A stretch of DNA of 64,000 bases from Pseudomonas entomophila (lineage in GTDB: Bacteria > Pseudomonadota > Gammaproteobacteria > Pseudomonadales > Pseudomonadaceae), in NCBI RefSeq assembly GCF_018417595.1, contig NZ_CP070982.1, positions 500,001-564,000 on the forward strand, read 5' to 3'. Position 1 is the first letter of the stretch. Each line of letters begins with the position of its first letter. This document shows, one piece after another, positions 34,570 through 45,932 of this stretch. The position numbers and the translations under genes are program-made. The notes beneath the pieces are model-generated. The model was not told the DNA's origin. It ran no database searches and saw only the letters and a program-made list of their open reading frames with translations.

Positions 34570-35571
34570 ATGCAGATTTCGGTAAATGAGTTTCTGACAC
34601 CCCGCCACATCGATGTGCAGGTTGTCAGTCCAACCCGCGCCAAGATCACGCTCGAGCCTCTCGAGCGTGGCTTCGGCCATACCCTGGGCAACGCGCTGCG
34701 CCGCATCCTGTTGTCCTCCATGCCTGGCTGTGCAGTAGTCGAGGCCGAGATCGACGGCGTACTCCATGAGTACTCCGCGATCGAAGGTGTACAGGAAGAC
34801 GTCATTGAAATCCTGTTGAACCTGAAAGGCCTGGCTATCAAGCTGCACGGTCGTGACGAAGTTACGCTGACCTTGTCGAAAAAGGGTTCGGGGGTGGTTA
34901 CCGCTGCCGATATTCAGCTGGATCACGATGTCGAGATCGTCAACCCCGATCACGTAATCGCGAACCTGGCGTCCAACGGCGCCCTGAACATGAAGCTCAC
35001 TGTAGCTCGTGGTCGCGGTTACGAGCCGGCCGACTCCCGTCAGACCGACGAAGACGAAAGCCGCAGCATTGGTCGCCTTCAGCTGGACGCTTCGTTCAGC
35101 CCGGTGCGTCGTATCGCCTATGTGGTCGAGAACGCCCGTGTTGAGCAGCGTACCAACCTGGACAAGCTGGTCATCGATCTGGAAACCAACGGTACCCTGG
35201 ATCCTGAAGAGGCCATCCGTCGTGCCGCGACCATCCTGCAGCAGCAGCTGGCCGCGTTCGTCGACCTCAAAGGTGACAGCGAGCCGGTTGTGGTCGAGCA
35301 GGAAGACGAGATCGATCCGATCCTGCTGCGCCCGGTTGACGACCTGGAACTGACCGTACGTTCGGCCAACTGCCTCAAGGCGGAGAACATCTACTACATC
35401 GGCGACCTGATTCAGCGTACCGAAGTAGAGCTGTTGAAGACTCCTAACCTGGGCAAGAAGTCCCTGACTGAAATCAAGGACGTCCTGGCCTCCCGTGGTC
35501 TGTCTCTCGGCATGCGCCTCGACAACTGGCCGCCTGCAAGTCTTAAGAAGGACGACAAGGCGACTGCCTGA
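34570..35571 (+). CDS. rpoA: RNA polymerase alpha subunit
   Basis: Dimer that nucleates RNA polymerase assembly and contacts UP elements and activators. The 333-aa protein has the N-terminal assembly domain ([20 protein letters not shown] near residues 31-50) and the C-terminal domain with [20 protein letters not shown], holding the DNA-contacting arginine. It lies between rpsD and rplQ as usual. Confidence 0.98.
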
Positions 35572-35613
35572 TCGTCGTAATCACCGAACGTAGTGTTTGG
35601 TAAGGAATGAATC

Positions 35614-36000
35614 ATGCGTCATCGTAAAAGTGGACGTCACCTGAGCCGTACCAGCTCTCACCGCAAGGCTATGTTCCAGAACATGGCAGTGTCGCTGATC
35701 GAGCACGAGCTGATCAAAACCACCCTGCCGAAAGCCAAGGAACTGCGCCGCGTTGCCGAGCCGCTGATCACCCTGGCCAAGGAAGACAGCGTAGCCAACC
35801 GTCGTCTGGCCTTCGACCGTACCCGTTCGAAGTCCGCCGTTGGCAAACTGTTCAACGATCTGGGCAAGCGCTACGCCACCCGTCAAGGCGGCTACCTGCG
35901 CATCCTGAAGTGCGGTTTCCGCGCTGGCGACAACGCGCCTATGGCGTACGTCGAGCTGGTTGATCGTCCAGTCGGTGGTGCTGTAGAAGCTGCCGAGTAA
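35614..36000 (+). CDS. rplQ: 50S ribosomal protein L17
   Basis: Tunnel-exit region protein. 128 aa, starting [24 protein letters not shown]. Last gene of the ribosomal block; a strong terminator follows 20 nt later. Confidence 0.97.
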   Translation: MRHRKSGRHLSRTSSHRKAMFQNMAVSLIEHELIKTTLPKAKELRRVAEPLITLAKEDSVANRRLAFDRTRSKSAVGKLFNDLGKRYATRQGGYLRILKCGFRAGDNAPMAYVELVDRPVGGAVEAAE

Positions 36001-36020
36001 GACGTTCTGTCTGCTACAAG

Positions 36021-36046
36021 AAACCGGGCCTAGTGCCCGGTTTTTT
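36021..36046 (+). terminator. Terminator of the alpha operon
   Basis: AAACCGGGC pairs with GCCCGGTTT across a short loop, followed by six T residues. Confidence 0.93.
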
Positions 36047-36060
36047 GTGTCTGTATGAAT

Positions 36061-36087
36061 TGTAGTTTTCTATCGAAACTACAGAAT
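36061..36087 (+). promoter_or_regulatory. Inverted repeat and weak promoter upstream of katA
   Basis: A perfect 8-bp inverted repeat (36061-36068 with 36076-36083) with a 7-nt centre overlaps a weak promoter reading TTGTAG (36060-36065), 16 nt, CAGAAT (36082-36087). It looks like an operator, but I cannot assign a regulator; the spacing does not match the four-part OxyR consensus. Confidence 0.4.
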
Positions 36088-36172
36088 CAATGAATTAGTT
36101 AATGGAATCATGCTCGCGGATACTCCTCTACATACCGCCTAGCCGGCGATTAGAGACCGATAAGGAGAGCCC

Positions 36173-37612
36173 ATGAGCAAGATTCTGACCACCGCCAGCG
36201 GTGCACCTGTAGCCGACAACCAGAATTCCCGTTCCGCAGGCCCCCGCGGCCCTTTGCTGCTCGACGATTTCCACCTCATCGAGAAGCTCGCCCACTTCAA
36301 CCGCGAGAACATCCCCGAGCGCCGCGTGCACGCCAAGGGCTCGGGCGCCTATGGCACCTTCACCGTTACCCGCGATATCACCGATCTGACCTGCGCCAAA
36401 CTGTTCAATGCGGTGGGTAAGCGCACCGAGACGTTCCTGCGCTTCTCCACCGTGGGTGGTGAGCGGGGTTCGGCCGACACCGAGCGCGATCCTCGTGGCT
36501 TTGCGGTCAAGTTCTACACCGAGGAAGGCAACTGGGATATCGTCGGCAACAACACGCCGGTGTTCTTCATCCGTGATCCGCTGAAATTTCCGGACTTCAT
36601 CCACACCCAGAAGCGTCACCCCCAAACCAACCTGAAGAATGCCCAAATGATGTGGGACTTCTGGTCGCATTCGCCTGAAGCGCTGCACCAGGTCACCATC
36701 CTGTTCTCCGATCGTGGAATTCCGGACGGCTACCGCCACATGCACGGTTTTGGCAGCCACACCTACAGCTTGGTCAACGACAAGGGCGTACGCACTTGGG
36801 TGAAGTGGCACTTCAAGACCCAGCAGGGCATCAAGAACCTGGCGCCGGCGGATGCTGCGCGCCTGGCGGGCACTGATCCTGACTACGCACAGCGCGACTT
36901 GTTCGAGGCCATCGAGCGTGGTGATTTCCCACGTTGGAGCGTGTGTATCCAGGTGATGAGCGAAGATGAGGCCGCGAGCCGTCAGGAGAACCCGTTCGAT
37001 GTGACCAAGACCTGGTCGCAGAAGGACTATCCGCTGATTGAAGTGGGCGTTTTGGAGCTCAATCGCAACCCACTCAACTACTTCGCCGAAGTGGAGCAGG
37101 CAGCCTTCGGTCCGAGCAACATGGTCCCGGGTGTCGGCCTGTCGCCTGACCGTATGCTGCAAGGCCGCGTGTTCGCCTACGCCGACGCCCACCGCTACCG
37201 GGTGGGTACCAACCACCAGCAGCTGCCGGTCAATGCGCCGCGTAGCCCGGTGCACAGCTACCAGCGTGATGGTGCCATGGCCACGGGCAGCTACGGTGGT
37301 GCGCCGAACTATGAGCCGAACAGTTATGGCGATGCGCCCAAGCAGTCACCACGTCACGCCGAGCCGGCATTGGCGTTGAGCGGTGCGGCCGATCGCTACG
37401 ATCACCGCGAAGACAGTGATTACTACAGCCATGCCGGCGCGTTGTTCCGCCTGATGAGCGATGAGCAGCGGTCGCTGTTGATCAGTAACATTGCCGGGAC
37501 AATGGCAGGTGTCAGCGAAGACGTTGTTCAGCGTCAGTTGCAGCACTTCTTCAAGGCCGACCCGGCATATGGAGAAGGTATCGCCAAGGTCTTGGGCGTG
37601 AATCTCGCCTAA
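36173..37612 (+). CDS. katA: KatA: monofunctional haem catalase
   Basis: Converts hydrogen peroxide to water and oxygen in the cytoplasm. The 479-aa small-subunit catalase carries the active-site His at about residue 53 ([12 protein letters not shown]), the distal Asn in [12 protein letters not shown] (about 126) and the haem-ligand Tyr in [12 protein letters not shown] (about 336). There is no signal peptide. RBS AAGGAGAG lies 8-10 nt before the ATG. A ferritin gene follows after its terminator, an arrangement also known in P. aeruginosa. Confidence 0.95.
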   Translation: MSKILTTASGAPVADNQNSRSAGPRGPLLLDDFHLIEKLAHFNRENIPERRVHAKGSGAYGTFTVTRDITDLTCAKLFNAVGKRTETFLRFSTVGGERGSADTERDPRGFAVKFYTEEGNWDIVGNNTPVFFIRDPLKFPDFIHTQKRHPQTNLKNAQMMWDFWSHSPEALHQVTILFSDRGIPDGYRHMHGFGSHTYSLVNDKGVRTWVKWHFKTQQGIKNLAPADAARLAGTDPDYAQRDLFEAIERGDFPRWSVCIQVMSEDEAASRQENPFDVTKTWSQKDYPLIEVGVLELNRNPLNYFAEVEQAAFGPSNMVPGVGLSPDRMLQGRVFAYADAHRYRVGTNHQQLPVNAPRSPVHSYQRDGAMATGSYGGAPNYEPNSYGDAPKQSPRHAEPALALSGAADRYDHREDSDYYSHAGALFRLMSDEQRSLLISNIAGTMAGVSEDVVQRQLQHFFKADPAYGEGIAKVLGVNLA

Positions 37613-37629
37613 GTCGAAGTGATAAGAAG

Positions 37630-37655
37630 AACCGCCCTCATTAGGGCGGTTTTTC
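37630..37655 (+). terminator. Terminator after katA
   Basis: ACCGCCCT (37631-37638) pairs with AGGGCGGT (37643-37650), followed by TTTT. Confidence 0.9.
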
Positions 37656-37774
37656 AATGAAAATCACTACCGTTCAACCGTTTTTTTGCATCTTATTGCG
37701 CATTTCTCAGTGACCGCGAGCAGAAGCTGGTTCAAACTATGTTCATTGACGCATTCACAGGGAGAAGCAGGGCG

Positions 37775-38239
37775 ATGCAAGGTCACCCGGACGTAATCAA
37801 TTACCTCGTCACATTGCTCAAAGGCGAGCTGGCCGCGCGCGACCAGTACTTCATTCACTCGCGGATGTACGAAGACTGGGGCCTGGGCAAGCTCTACGAG
37901 CGTATCAACCACGAGATGGAGGAAGAGACCCAGCACGCCGATGCGCTGATGCGCCGTATCCTGATGCTCGAAGGCACGCCCGACATGCGCGCAGACGACC
38001 TGGAAGTGGGCAGCACCGTGCCGGAGATGATCGAGGCCGACTTGAAGCTCGAGTACAAGGTTCGTGCCGCGCTGTGCAAGGGTATCGAGCTGTGCGAACT
38101 GCACAAGGACTATATCAGCCGCGACATCCTGCGCGCGCAACTGGCGGATACCGAAGAAGATCACACCTACTGGCTGGAGAAGCAGCAAGGGTTGATCAAG
38201 GCCATTGGCCTGGAGAACTATCTGCAGTCGCAGATGTGA
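37775..38239 (+). CDS. bfr: Ferritin of the bacterioferritin family without the haem-ligand Met (FtnA/BfrA type)
   Basis: Iron-storage protein of 154 aa that oxidises Fe(II) and stores the mineral in a 24-mer shell. The ferroxidase ligands are present: E18, E51, H54, about E93, E127 and H130. Residue 52, the Met that binds haem between subunits in bacterioferritins, is Thr here (EEETQHAD), so haem binding is not expected. The katA-linked P. aeruginosa gene long called bfrA was reassigned as the ferritin FtnA on the same grounds (recalled literature). The start at 37775 has GGGAGAAGCAGG upstream; the in-frame ATG at 37739 is rejected because it adds non-family residues. Confidence 0.93.
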   Translation: MQGHPDVINYLVTLLKGELAARDQYFIHSRMYEDWGLGKLYERINHEMEEETQHADALMRRILMLEGTPDMRADDLEVGSTVPEMIEADLKLEYKVRAALCKGIELCELHKDYISRDILRAQLADTEEDHTYWLEKQQGLIKAIGLENYLQSQM

Positions 38240-38249
38240 TCGGTCGGCC

Positions 38250-38277
38250 CTGTTCGCCGGCAAGCCGGCTTCTACGA
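38250..38277. repeat. REP-like palindromic element, partial
   Basis: TTCGCCGGCAAGCCGGCTTC followed by TACGA resembles the short GC-rich extragenic palindromes common in P. putida. Single copy in this window, so the call rests on resemblance. Confidence 0.4.
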
Positions 38278-38315
38278 GATCTCAGTTGCACCCCTCGCTT
38301 GTAGAGCAGGGCAAA

Positions 38316-38356
38316 TAAAAAAGCCCCTGGCATTCAACGATGCCAGGGGCTTTTTC
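38316..38356. terminator. Bidirectional terminator between the ferritin gene and uvrA
   Basis: A 15-bp perfect stem (38318-38332 with 38341-38355) flanked by A and T tracts lies between two convergent genes and can serve both strands. Confidence 0.92.
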
Positions 38357-38364
38357 ACATCAGG

Positions 38365-41199
<2,835 letters not shown>

Positions 41200-41230
41200 T
41201 GCGGCCTCGCTCGGCGGGCATAAACACAGG

Positions 41231-41260
41231 AGTATACGGCGCGCTGCCAGTACGCGGCAA
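41231..41260 (-). promoter_or_regulatory. Candidate uvrA promoter
   Basis: On the minus strand, TTGCCG (41260-41255), 18-nt spacer, TATACT (41236-41231), about 32 nt before the GTG start. No convincing LexA box (CTGT-N8-ACAG) is visible in the intergenic region. Confidence 0.5.
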
Positions 41261-41272
41261 AGCGTCACGTAT

Positions 41273-41301
41273 ATGCCGTCAACGCGTCGGACTGATAGAA
41301 T
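41273..41301 (+). promoter_or_regulatory. Weak candidate promoter for the transporter-ssb pair
   Basis: A good -10 TAGAAT (41296-41301) with a poor -35 ATGCCG (41273-41278) at 17-nt spacing, 28 nt before the transporter ATG. Confidence 0.3.
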
Positions 41302-41328
41302 CGCCGCCGGTTCACACGAGGTTATTCC

Positions 41329-42723
41329 ATGCACGACACCCACAACGAACGCATGAGTGGCAGCGAAACCCGCGCCGCTAGCGGCCTGGCCCTGGTCTTT
41401 GCCTTTCGTATGCTGGGCATGTTCATGGTACTGCCGGTGCTGGCCACCTACGGCATGGACCTGGCTGGCGCCACCCCCGCGCTGATCGGCCTGGCCATCG
41501 GCGCCTATGGCCTGACCCAAGCGGTGCTGCAGATTCCGTTCGGGGTGATTTCCGACCGCATCGGCCGTCGCCCGGTGATCTACCTGGGGCTGGTGATCTT
41601 CGCCCTGGGCAGCGTGCTGGCGGCCCAGGCCGATTCGATCTGGGGCGTGATCGCCGGGCGTATCCTGCAAGGCGCAGGCGCTATTTCAGCGGCGGTGATG
41701 GCGCTGCTTTCCGACCTCACCCGCGAGCAGCACCGGACCAAGGCGATGGCGATGATCGGCATGAGCATCGGCCTGTCGTTCGCCGTGGCGATGGTGATCG
41801 GGCCGTTGTTGACTCGCGCCTTTGGCTTGTCAGGATTGTTTCTCGCCACCGCAGGACTTGCCCTGGTCGGTATCGCCCTGATCGCTTTTGTCGTGCCTAA
41901 CACCCACAGCACCTTGCAGCATCGCGAATCCGGCGTGGCCCGCCAGGCCCTCGGCCCGACCCTGCGTCATCCGGACCTCCTGCGCCTGGATGTGGGCATC
42001 TTCATCCTCCACGCCATCCTCATGGCCAGCTTCGTGGCGCTGCCGCTGGCGTTCGTCGAGCGCGGCGGGCTGCCCAAGGAGCAGCACTGGTGGGTGTACC
42101 TGACCGCGCTGCTCGTCTCATTTTTTGCAATGGTCCCGTTCATCATCTACGGCGAGAAGAAGCGCAAGATGAAACGCGTGCTGCTTGGCGCGGTCAGTGT
42201 GTTGCTGCTGGTGGAGGTGTTCTTCTGGCAGTGGGCTGACAACTTGCGCGGACTGGTGATCGGCACCGTGGTATTCTTTACTGCCTTCAACCTGCTGGAG
42301 GCATCTCTGCCTTCGCTGGTCAGCAAGGTGTCGCCCGCTGGCGGCAAGGGGACTGCGATGGGGGTGTACTCCACCAGCCAGTTCCTGGGTGCCGCGCTGG
42401 GAGGAATCATCGGTGGCTGGTTGTTCCAGCACGGTGGCCTGAGCATGGTGTTTCTCGGTTGCGCGGGCCTGTGTGCCCTGTGGCTGCTCACTGCGTTGCG
42501 CATGAACGAGCCGCCCTACGTGACCAGCCTGCGCATGCCGCTGACGCCGGAGGCGGTCCGGGAAGCCGGGCTGACCGAGCGCTTGATGGCCGTGCCGGGT
42601 GTGACCGACGCCGTGGTGGTGGCAGAAGAAGCCGCCATCTATATCAAACTGGATACGAAAATTTTGGACCGTACGACCCTCGAGTGTCTGGTGAACCCAG
42701 CCTCTTCGGCGTGCGAAGCCTAG
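41329..42723 (+). CDS. YajR-like MFS transporter with a C-terminal soluble domain
   Basis: The 464-aa protein is a major facilitator with about 12 hydrophobic segments, the MFS signature [16 protein letters not shown] between segments 2 and 3, and a central cytoplasmic loop. After the last segment (near residue 390) there is a soluble tail of about 70 residues ([20 protein letters not shown]), resembling the ferredoxin-like YAM domain of E. coli YajR. The substrate is unknown. It is divergent from uvrA and ends 9 nt before ssb, so co-transcription with ssb is likely. An internal ATG at residue 9 is an alternative start. Confidence 0.88.
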   Translation: MHDTHNERMSGSETRAASGLALVFAFRMLGMFMVLPVLATYGMDLAGATPALIGLAIGAYGLTQAVLQIPFGVISDRIGRRPVIYLGLVIFALGSVLAAQADSIWGVIAGRILQGAGAISAAVMALLSDLTREQHRTKAMAMIGMSIGLSFAVAMVIGPLLTRAFGLSGLFLATAGLALVGIALIAFVVPNTHSTLQHRESGVARQALGPTLRHPDLLRLDVGIFILHAILMASFVALPLAFVERGGLPKEQHWWVYLTALLVSFFAMVPFIIYGEKKRKMKRVLLGAVSVLLLVEVFFWQWADNLRGLVIGTVVFFTAFNLLEASLPSLVSKVSPAGGKGTAMGVYSTSQFLGAALGGIIGGWLFQHGGLSMVFLGCAGLCALWLLTALRMNEPPYVTSLRMPLTPEAVREAGLTERLMAVPGVTDAVVVAEEAAIYIKLDTKILDRTTLECLVNPASSACEA

Positions 42724-42732
42724 GAGAACGTT

Positions 42733-43275
42733 ATGGCCCGTGGGGTTAACAAAGTCATTCTGGTCGGTACCTGCGGTCAGGATCCCGAAGTCCGCTACCT
42801 GCCCAACGGTAACGCCGTGACCAACCTGAGCCTGGCCACCAGCGAGCAGTGGACCGACAAGCAGTCCGGGCAGAAGGTCGAGCGTACTGAATGGCACCGC
42901 GTGTCGCTGTTCGGCAAGGTCGCCGAGATCGCCGGCGAGTACCTGCGCAAGGGTTCGCAGGTGTACATCGAAGGCAAGCTGCAGACCCGCGAGTGGGAAA
43001 AGGACGGCATCAAGCGCTACACCACCGAGATCATCGTCGACATGCAGGGCACCATGCAGCTGCTCGGCGGTCGTCCGCAGAACCAGCAGCAAGGTGGCGA
43101 CCCGTACAACCAGGGTGGCGGCAATTACAACCAGGGCGGGCAGCAGCAGTACAACCAGGCGCCGCGTCAGCAGGCACCGCGCCCGCAGCAGGCTCCTCAG
43201 CGTCCGGCGCCACAGCAGCCGGCCCCGCAGCCGGCCGCCGACTTCGACAGCTTCGACGACGATATTCCGTTCTAA
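42733..43275 (+). CDS. ssb: Single-stranded DNA-binding protein
   Basis: Coats single-stranded DNA and recruits replication and repair proteins. The 180-aa protein has the OB fold in the first 110 residues ([19 protein letters not shown]), a Gln/Pro/Gly-rich linker (about 113-168) and the acidic partner-binding tip DDDIPF at the very end. RBS TAGGAGAAC. Downstream lies a terminator and then the T6SS control region. Being next to uvrA is common in gammaproteobacteria. Confidence 0.96.
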   Translation: MARGVNKVILVGTCGQDPEVRYLPNGNAVTNLSLATSEQWTDKQSGQKVERTEWHRVSLFGKVAEIAGEYLRKGSQVYIEGKLQTREWEKDGIKRYTTEIIVDMQGTMQLLGGRPQNQQQGGDPYNQGGGNYNQGGQQQYNQAPRQQAPRPQQAPQRPAPQQPAPQPAADFDSFDDDIPF

Positions 43276-43300
43276 GCCTGAAGTGTGACCGTTGGTTGCG

Positions 43301-43332
43301 AGCCCCCGGGACGAAAGTTTTGGGGGCTTTTT
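43301..43332 (+). terminator. Terminator after ssb
   Basis: AGCCCCC (43301-43307) pairs with GGGGGCT (43322-43328) over a 14-nt loop, followed by TTTT. Confidence 0.88.
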
Positions 43333-43814
43333 GTTGCCGAGTACGGTTGCGCGGTACTCAGTTCGAAACTACGGCACACTTGAGAATAACTTGATGGCAC
43401 TATGCCATAGTTGAGGCGTTTCGTCGGTTTTAACAATGCGCTTTCGTTCTGGTCGTAACTTTTCCGACACGGTTTTCAAAAAAAACGCAGCACGAAAACA
43501 CTGCGCTTTTTTTTAACGGCTGTTAAATTTTTCAAAGAGTTATCCGCGATACCTGATTGAGTTTCGTCAATAACTTTTGCAGTTGCCTCAGGGATAATAT
43601 TAGCCGGCATCAGGGAAACCCTGAGGTGGTGTTTTCGTTTCGCTTTTGCCTATCCTTTTGAGTGGTTGCAATGTGGCTTTGATGGCATTAGGCTATTCAT
43701 CCGCTTGACCACCTGTTCACTGGATTGTGAACTGAATCGATAGAACTTCCCGACAGCAAAGTTCTGGAACTCAGGTTCCGGAATCGATGTGCGAGTTCTA
43801 AATGCGAGAAATGG
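43333..43814 (+). other. Low-GC intergenic control region upstream of the T6SS operon
   Basis: This is the only stretch of more than 300 bases without a gene. It is clearly AT-richer than both neighbours. It holds a free-standing terminator (43478-43514), an 8-bp inverted repeat (43586-43593 with 43619-43626), a GG-N10-GC spacing of sigma54 type (43664-43677), a TTGACC-17-TGAACT candidate promoter (43705-43733), a small hairpin with GGA at its foot (43766-43779) and a GGATGT overlapping the tssA start. No open reading frame there is convincing. Confidence 0.6.
43478..43514. terminator. Free-standing symmetric terminator in the ssb-tssA gap
   Basis: Eight A residues, CGCAG, a 10-nt loop, CTGCG, then nine or so T/C-T residues. 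It is about 145 nt after the ssb terminator and 300 nt before tssA, so it does not belong to either gene in an obvious way; the A and T tracts allow action on either strand. Confidence 0.8.
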
Positions 43815-45371
43815 ATGTCTTACTCTTCTAAATTGGCTGCGCGCTATCTGGAACTCGGCAAGAATGCCGTCTCGCCGGGCTCTTTCGGTGGTGACGACGT
43901 GCGCTTCTCCACCGAGTTCGAAGCCCTCGAAGGCGAGCTGACCCGGGCGCAGTCGATCCATGCCAGCGGCCAGGTGGACTGGCTGAAGATCCTCGAGAAC
44001 AGTGAAGCGCTGCTACGCGACCAGTCCAAGGATCTGCGCGTGGCCTCCTGGCTGACCTGGGCCTTGTTCCAGCGCGAATCCTACGCCGGCTTGCTGGCGG
44101 GCATCAGCCTGCTGCGCGAGCTGTGCGAGCACCATTGGGACGACGTCCACCCCGCCAAGCCTCGTACCCGTTCCGCCGCCATCGGTTGGCTGGTGCCGCG
44201 CCTCGAGCAGGCGCTGGGCGCCGACATCGCGATCAAGGAGCAGCTGCCGCTGTTCCAGCAGATGGTCGAGCAACTGGGTGGCCTGGAGGCGGCGTTGTCC
44301 GCTCGTCTGGGCGACGATGCGCCGCTGTTGCTACCTATCTGCCGTGCACTCAAGGGCCAGGTCCAGCGTTCGGCCGACAACGAGCCGCAGCCTGGCGCTG
44401 TCGGCGCCATCGTCGCCCAGGTCAAGCAGGCGGCTACCCAACTGTTCACTCCGGGCGAGCCGGTGGAGAACGAGAAGGATGCGAATAAAGCCCTGCGTGC
44501 CCAGCAAGAGCAGGGCCGGCAGTTATGCGTGTGGTGGCAGCGGCAGAAAGCCACCGACCTGCGCGCCCTGCGCCTGAACCGCACGCTGCTGTGGCTGCCC
44601 ATCGAGGCGATGCCCGAGCGCAACGCCGAAAACGTCACCGCACTGCGCGGCCTGCCCGCCGACAAGCTCAAGAGCTACCGGGAGCGCTTCGAACAGGGAA
44701 ATTACGCCGACCTGCTGGTGGAACTGGAGAACAGTGTGGCCAAGGCGCCGTTCTGGTTCGATGGCCAGCGCCTGGTGTGGGAGTGCTGCCAGGCCCTGAA
44801 CGTCGAGGCCGGCATGCGCGAGGTGGAGATGAACTTCGCTTCGCTGTTGCAGCGTCTGCCCAGCGTGATCGAGCTGAAGTTCCACGACGGCACCCCGTTT
44901 GCCGACCCCGAGACCCGCGCCTGGATTGCCGCCCAGGTCACCCCCCACCTGCAGGCCGAGGTGGCCCAGCCGGTCACCGAGCCTGGCGTGCGCCAGGCAC
45001 CCTGGGAGGAAGCCCTGGAGGCGGTGCAGCCGATCCTGCGCAAGGATGGCCTGAAGAGCGCGGTACAGCACCTCAAGCAGCAGATGCAAGGCGCCCACGG
45101 CGGGCGCGAGCGCTTTTTCTGGCAGTTGAGCCAGGCACGCCTCTGCTATACGGCCAAGAAATACGAACTGGCCAAGACCCAGCTGGAAGCCCTGGACGAG
45201 CAGTTGCGTCAGTCTGGCGTGGATGCCTGGGAGCCCGATCTGTCGCTGCAGGTGCTGCACCTGCTGCATACCTGTTGCGAGCTGCTGCCGCAGAACCATG
45301 TGGTGCGCGAACGCAAGGACGAGATCTACCGCCGACTGTGCCATCTCGATCTCGAAGTCGTACTCGAATAG
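43815..45371 (+). CDS. tssA: T6SS component TssA (ImpA_N/VasJ type)
   Basis: Cytoplasmic protein that coordinates baseplate and sheath assembly. The 518-aa product has an ImpA-type N-terminal domain in residues of about 15-135 (LRVASWLTWALFQRESYAGLLAGI) and a long helical C-terminal part of VasJ type. It is the first gene of the operon. The start ATG lies in GGATGTCT and has only a weak upstream Shine-Dalgarno (GCGAG), unlike the strong sites of the later genes. tssB follows after 33 nt. Confidence 0.9.
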   Translation: MSYSSKLAARYLELGKNAVSPGSFGGDDVRFSTEFEALEGELTRAQSIHASGQVDWLKILENSEALLRDQSKDLRVASWLTWALFQRESYAGLLAGISLLRELCEHHWDDVHPAKPRTRSAAIGWLVPRLEQALGADIAIKEQLPLFQQMVEQLGGLEAALSARLGDDAPLLLPICRALKGQVQRSADNEPQPGAVGAIVAQVKQAATQLFTPGEPVENEKDANKALRAQQEQGRQLCVWWQRQKATDLRALRLNRTLLWLPIEAMPERNAENVTALRGLPADKLKSYRERFEQGNYADLLVELENSVAKAPFWFDGQRLVWECCQALNVEAGMREVEMNFASLLQRLPSVIELKFHDGTPFADPETRAWIAAQVTPHLQAEVAQPVTEPGVRQAPWEEALEAVQPILRKDGLKSAVQHLKQQMQGAHGGRERFFWQLSQARLCYTAKKYELAKTQLEALDEQLRQSGVDAWEPDLSLQVLHLLHTCCELLPQNHVVRERKDEIYRRLCHLDLEVVLE

Positions 45372-45404
45372 GCCCAAGGGCCATAACCCTCAAGGAGAAA
45401 ACCA

Positions 45405-45905
45405 ATGGCCAAAGAAGGCTCGGTAGCCCCCAAGGAACGCATCAACGTCACGTTCAAACCCGCCACCGGTGGGGCTCAGGAAGAGATCGAACTGCCGTTG
45501 AAACTACTGGCGATCGGTGACTACACCCTGCGTGCCGACGATCGCAAGATCGAAGACCGCAAGCCGATCAGCATCGACAAGATGAACTTCGACGAGGTGC
45601 TGGCCAAGCAGGAACTGAGCATGACCCTGGCCGTGCCCAACCGTCTGCAGGAAGGCGCCGAAGGCGACGAGCTGGCGGTCAGCCTGCGCGTCAACACCAT
45701 GAAGGACTTCAACCCGGCCAGCCTGGTCGAGCAAGTGCCGGAGCTGAAGAAGCTGATGGAACTGCGTGAAGCCCTGGTCGCCCTGAAAGGCCCGCTGGGC
45801 AACGCCCCGGCGTTCCGCAAGGCCATCGAAGGCGTGCTGGCCGACGGTGAGTCCCGCGAGCGCGTGCTCGGTGAGCTGGGCCTGAACGCCACGCCTGACG
45901 CCTGA
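45405..45905 (+). CDS. tssB: T6SS contractile sheath small subunit TssB (VipA)
   Basis: Forms the contractile sheath with TssC. The 166-aa protein has the family N-terminus RINVTFKPATGGAQEEIELPLKLLAIGDY and the C-terminal helix used to pair with TssC. RBS AAGGAG sits 9 nt before the ATG. Confidence 0.96.
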   Translation: MAKEGSVAPKERINVTFKPATGGAQEEIELPLKLLAIGDYTLRADDRKIEDRKPISIDKMNFDEVLAKQELSMTLAVPNRLQEGAEGDELAVSLRVNTMKDFNPASLVEQVPELKKLMELREALVALKGPLGNAPAFRKAIEGVLADGESRERVLGELGLNATPDA

Positions 45906-45932
45906 TCCCCTTAGTCAAGGAAGCTAATTGCC

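Noticed and set aside
41200..41328. LexA box controlling uvrA
   Set aside because: No CTGT-N8-ACAG match is present between the divergent genes.
41200..41670. N-terminal extension of uvrA by 157 codons
   Set aside because: It overlaps the divergent transporter gene and the promoter region, and the family N-terminus begins at the GTG at 41199.
43333..43814. CRISPR array, integration site or insertion sequence ends in the low-GC gap before the T6SS
   Set aside because: No regularly spaced repeats, no tRNA-end duplication and no transposase remnants; only short inverted repeats and a terminator are visible.
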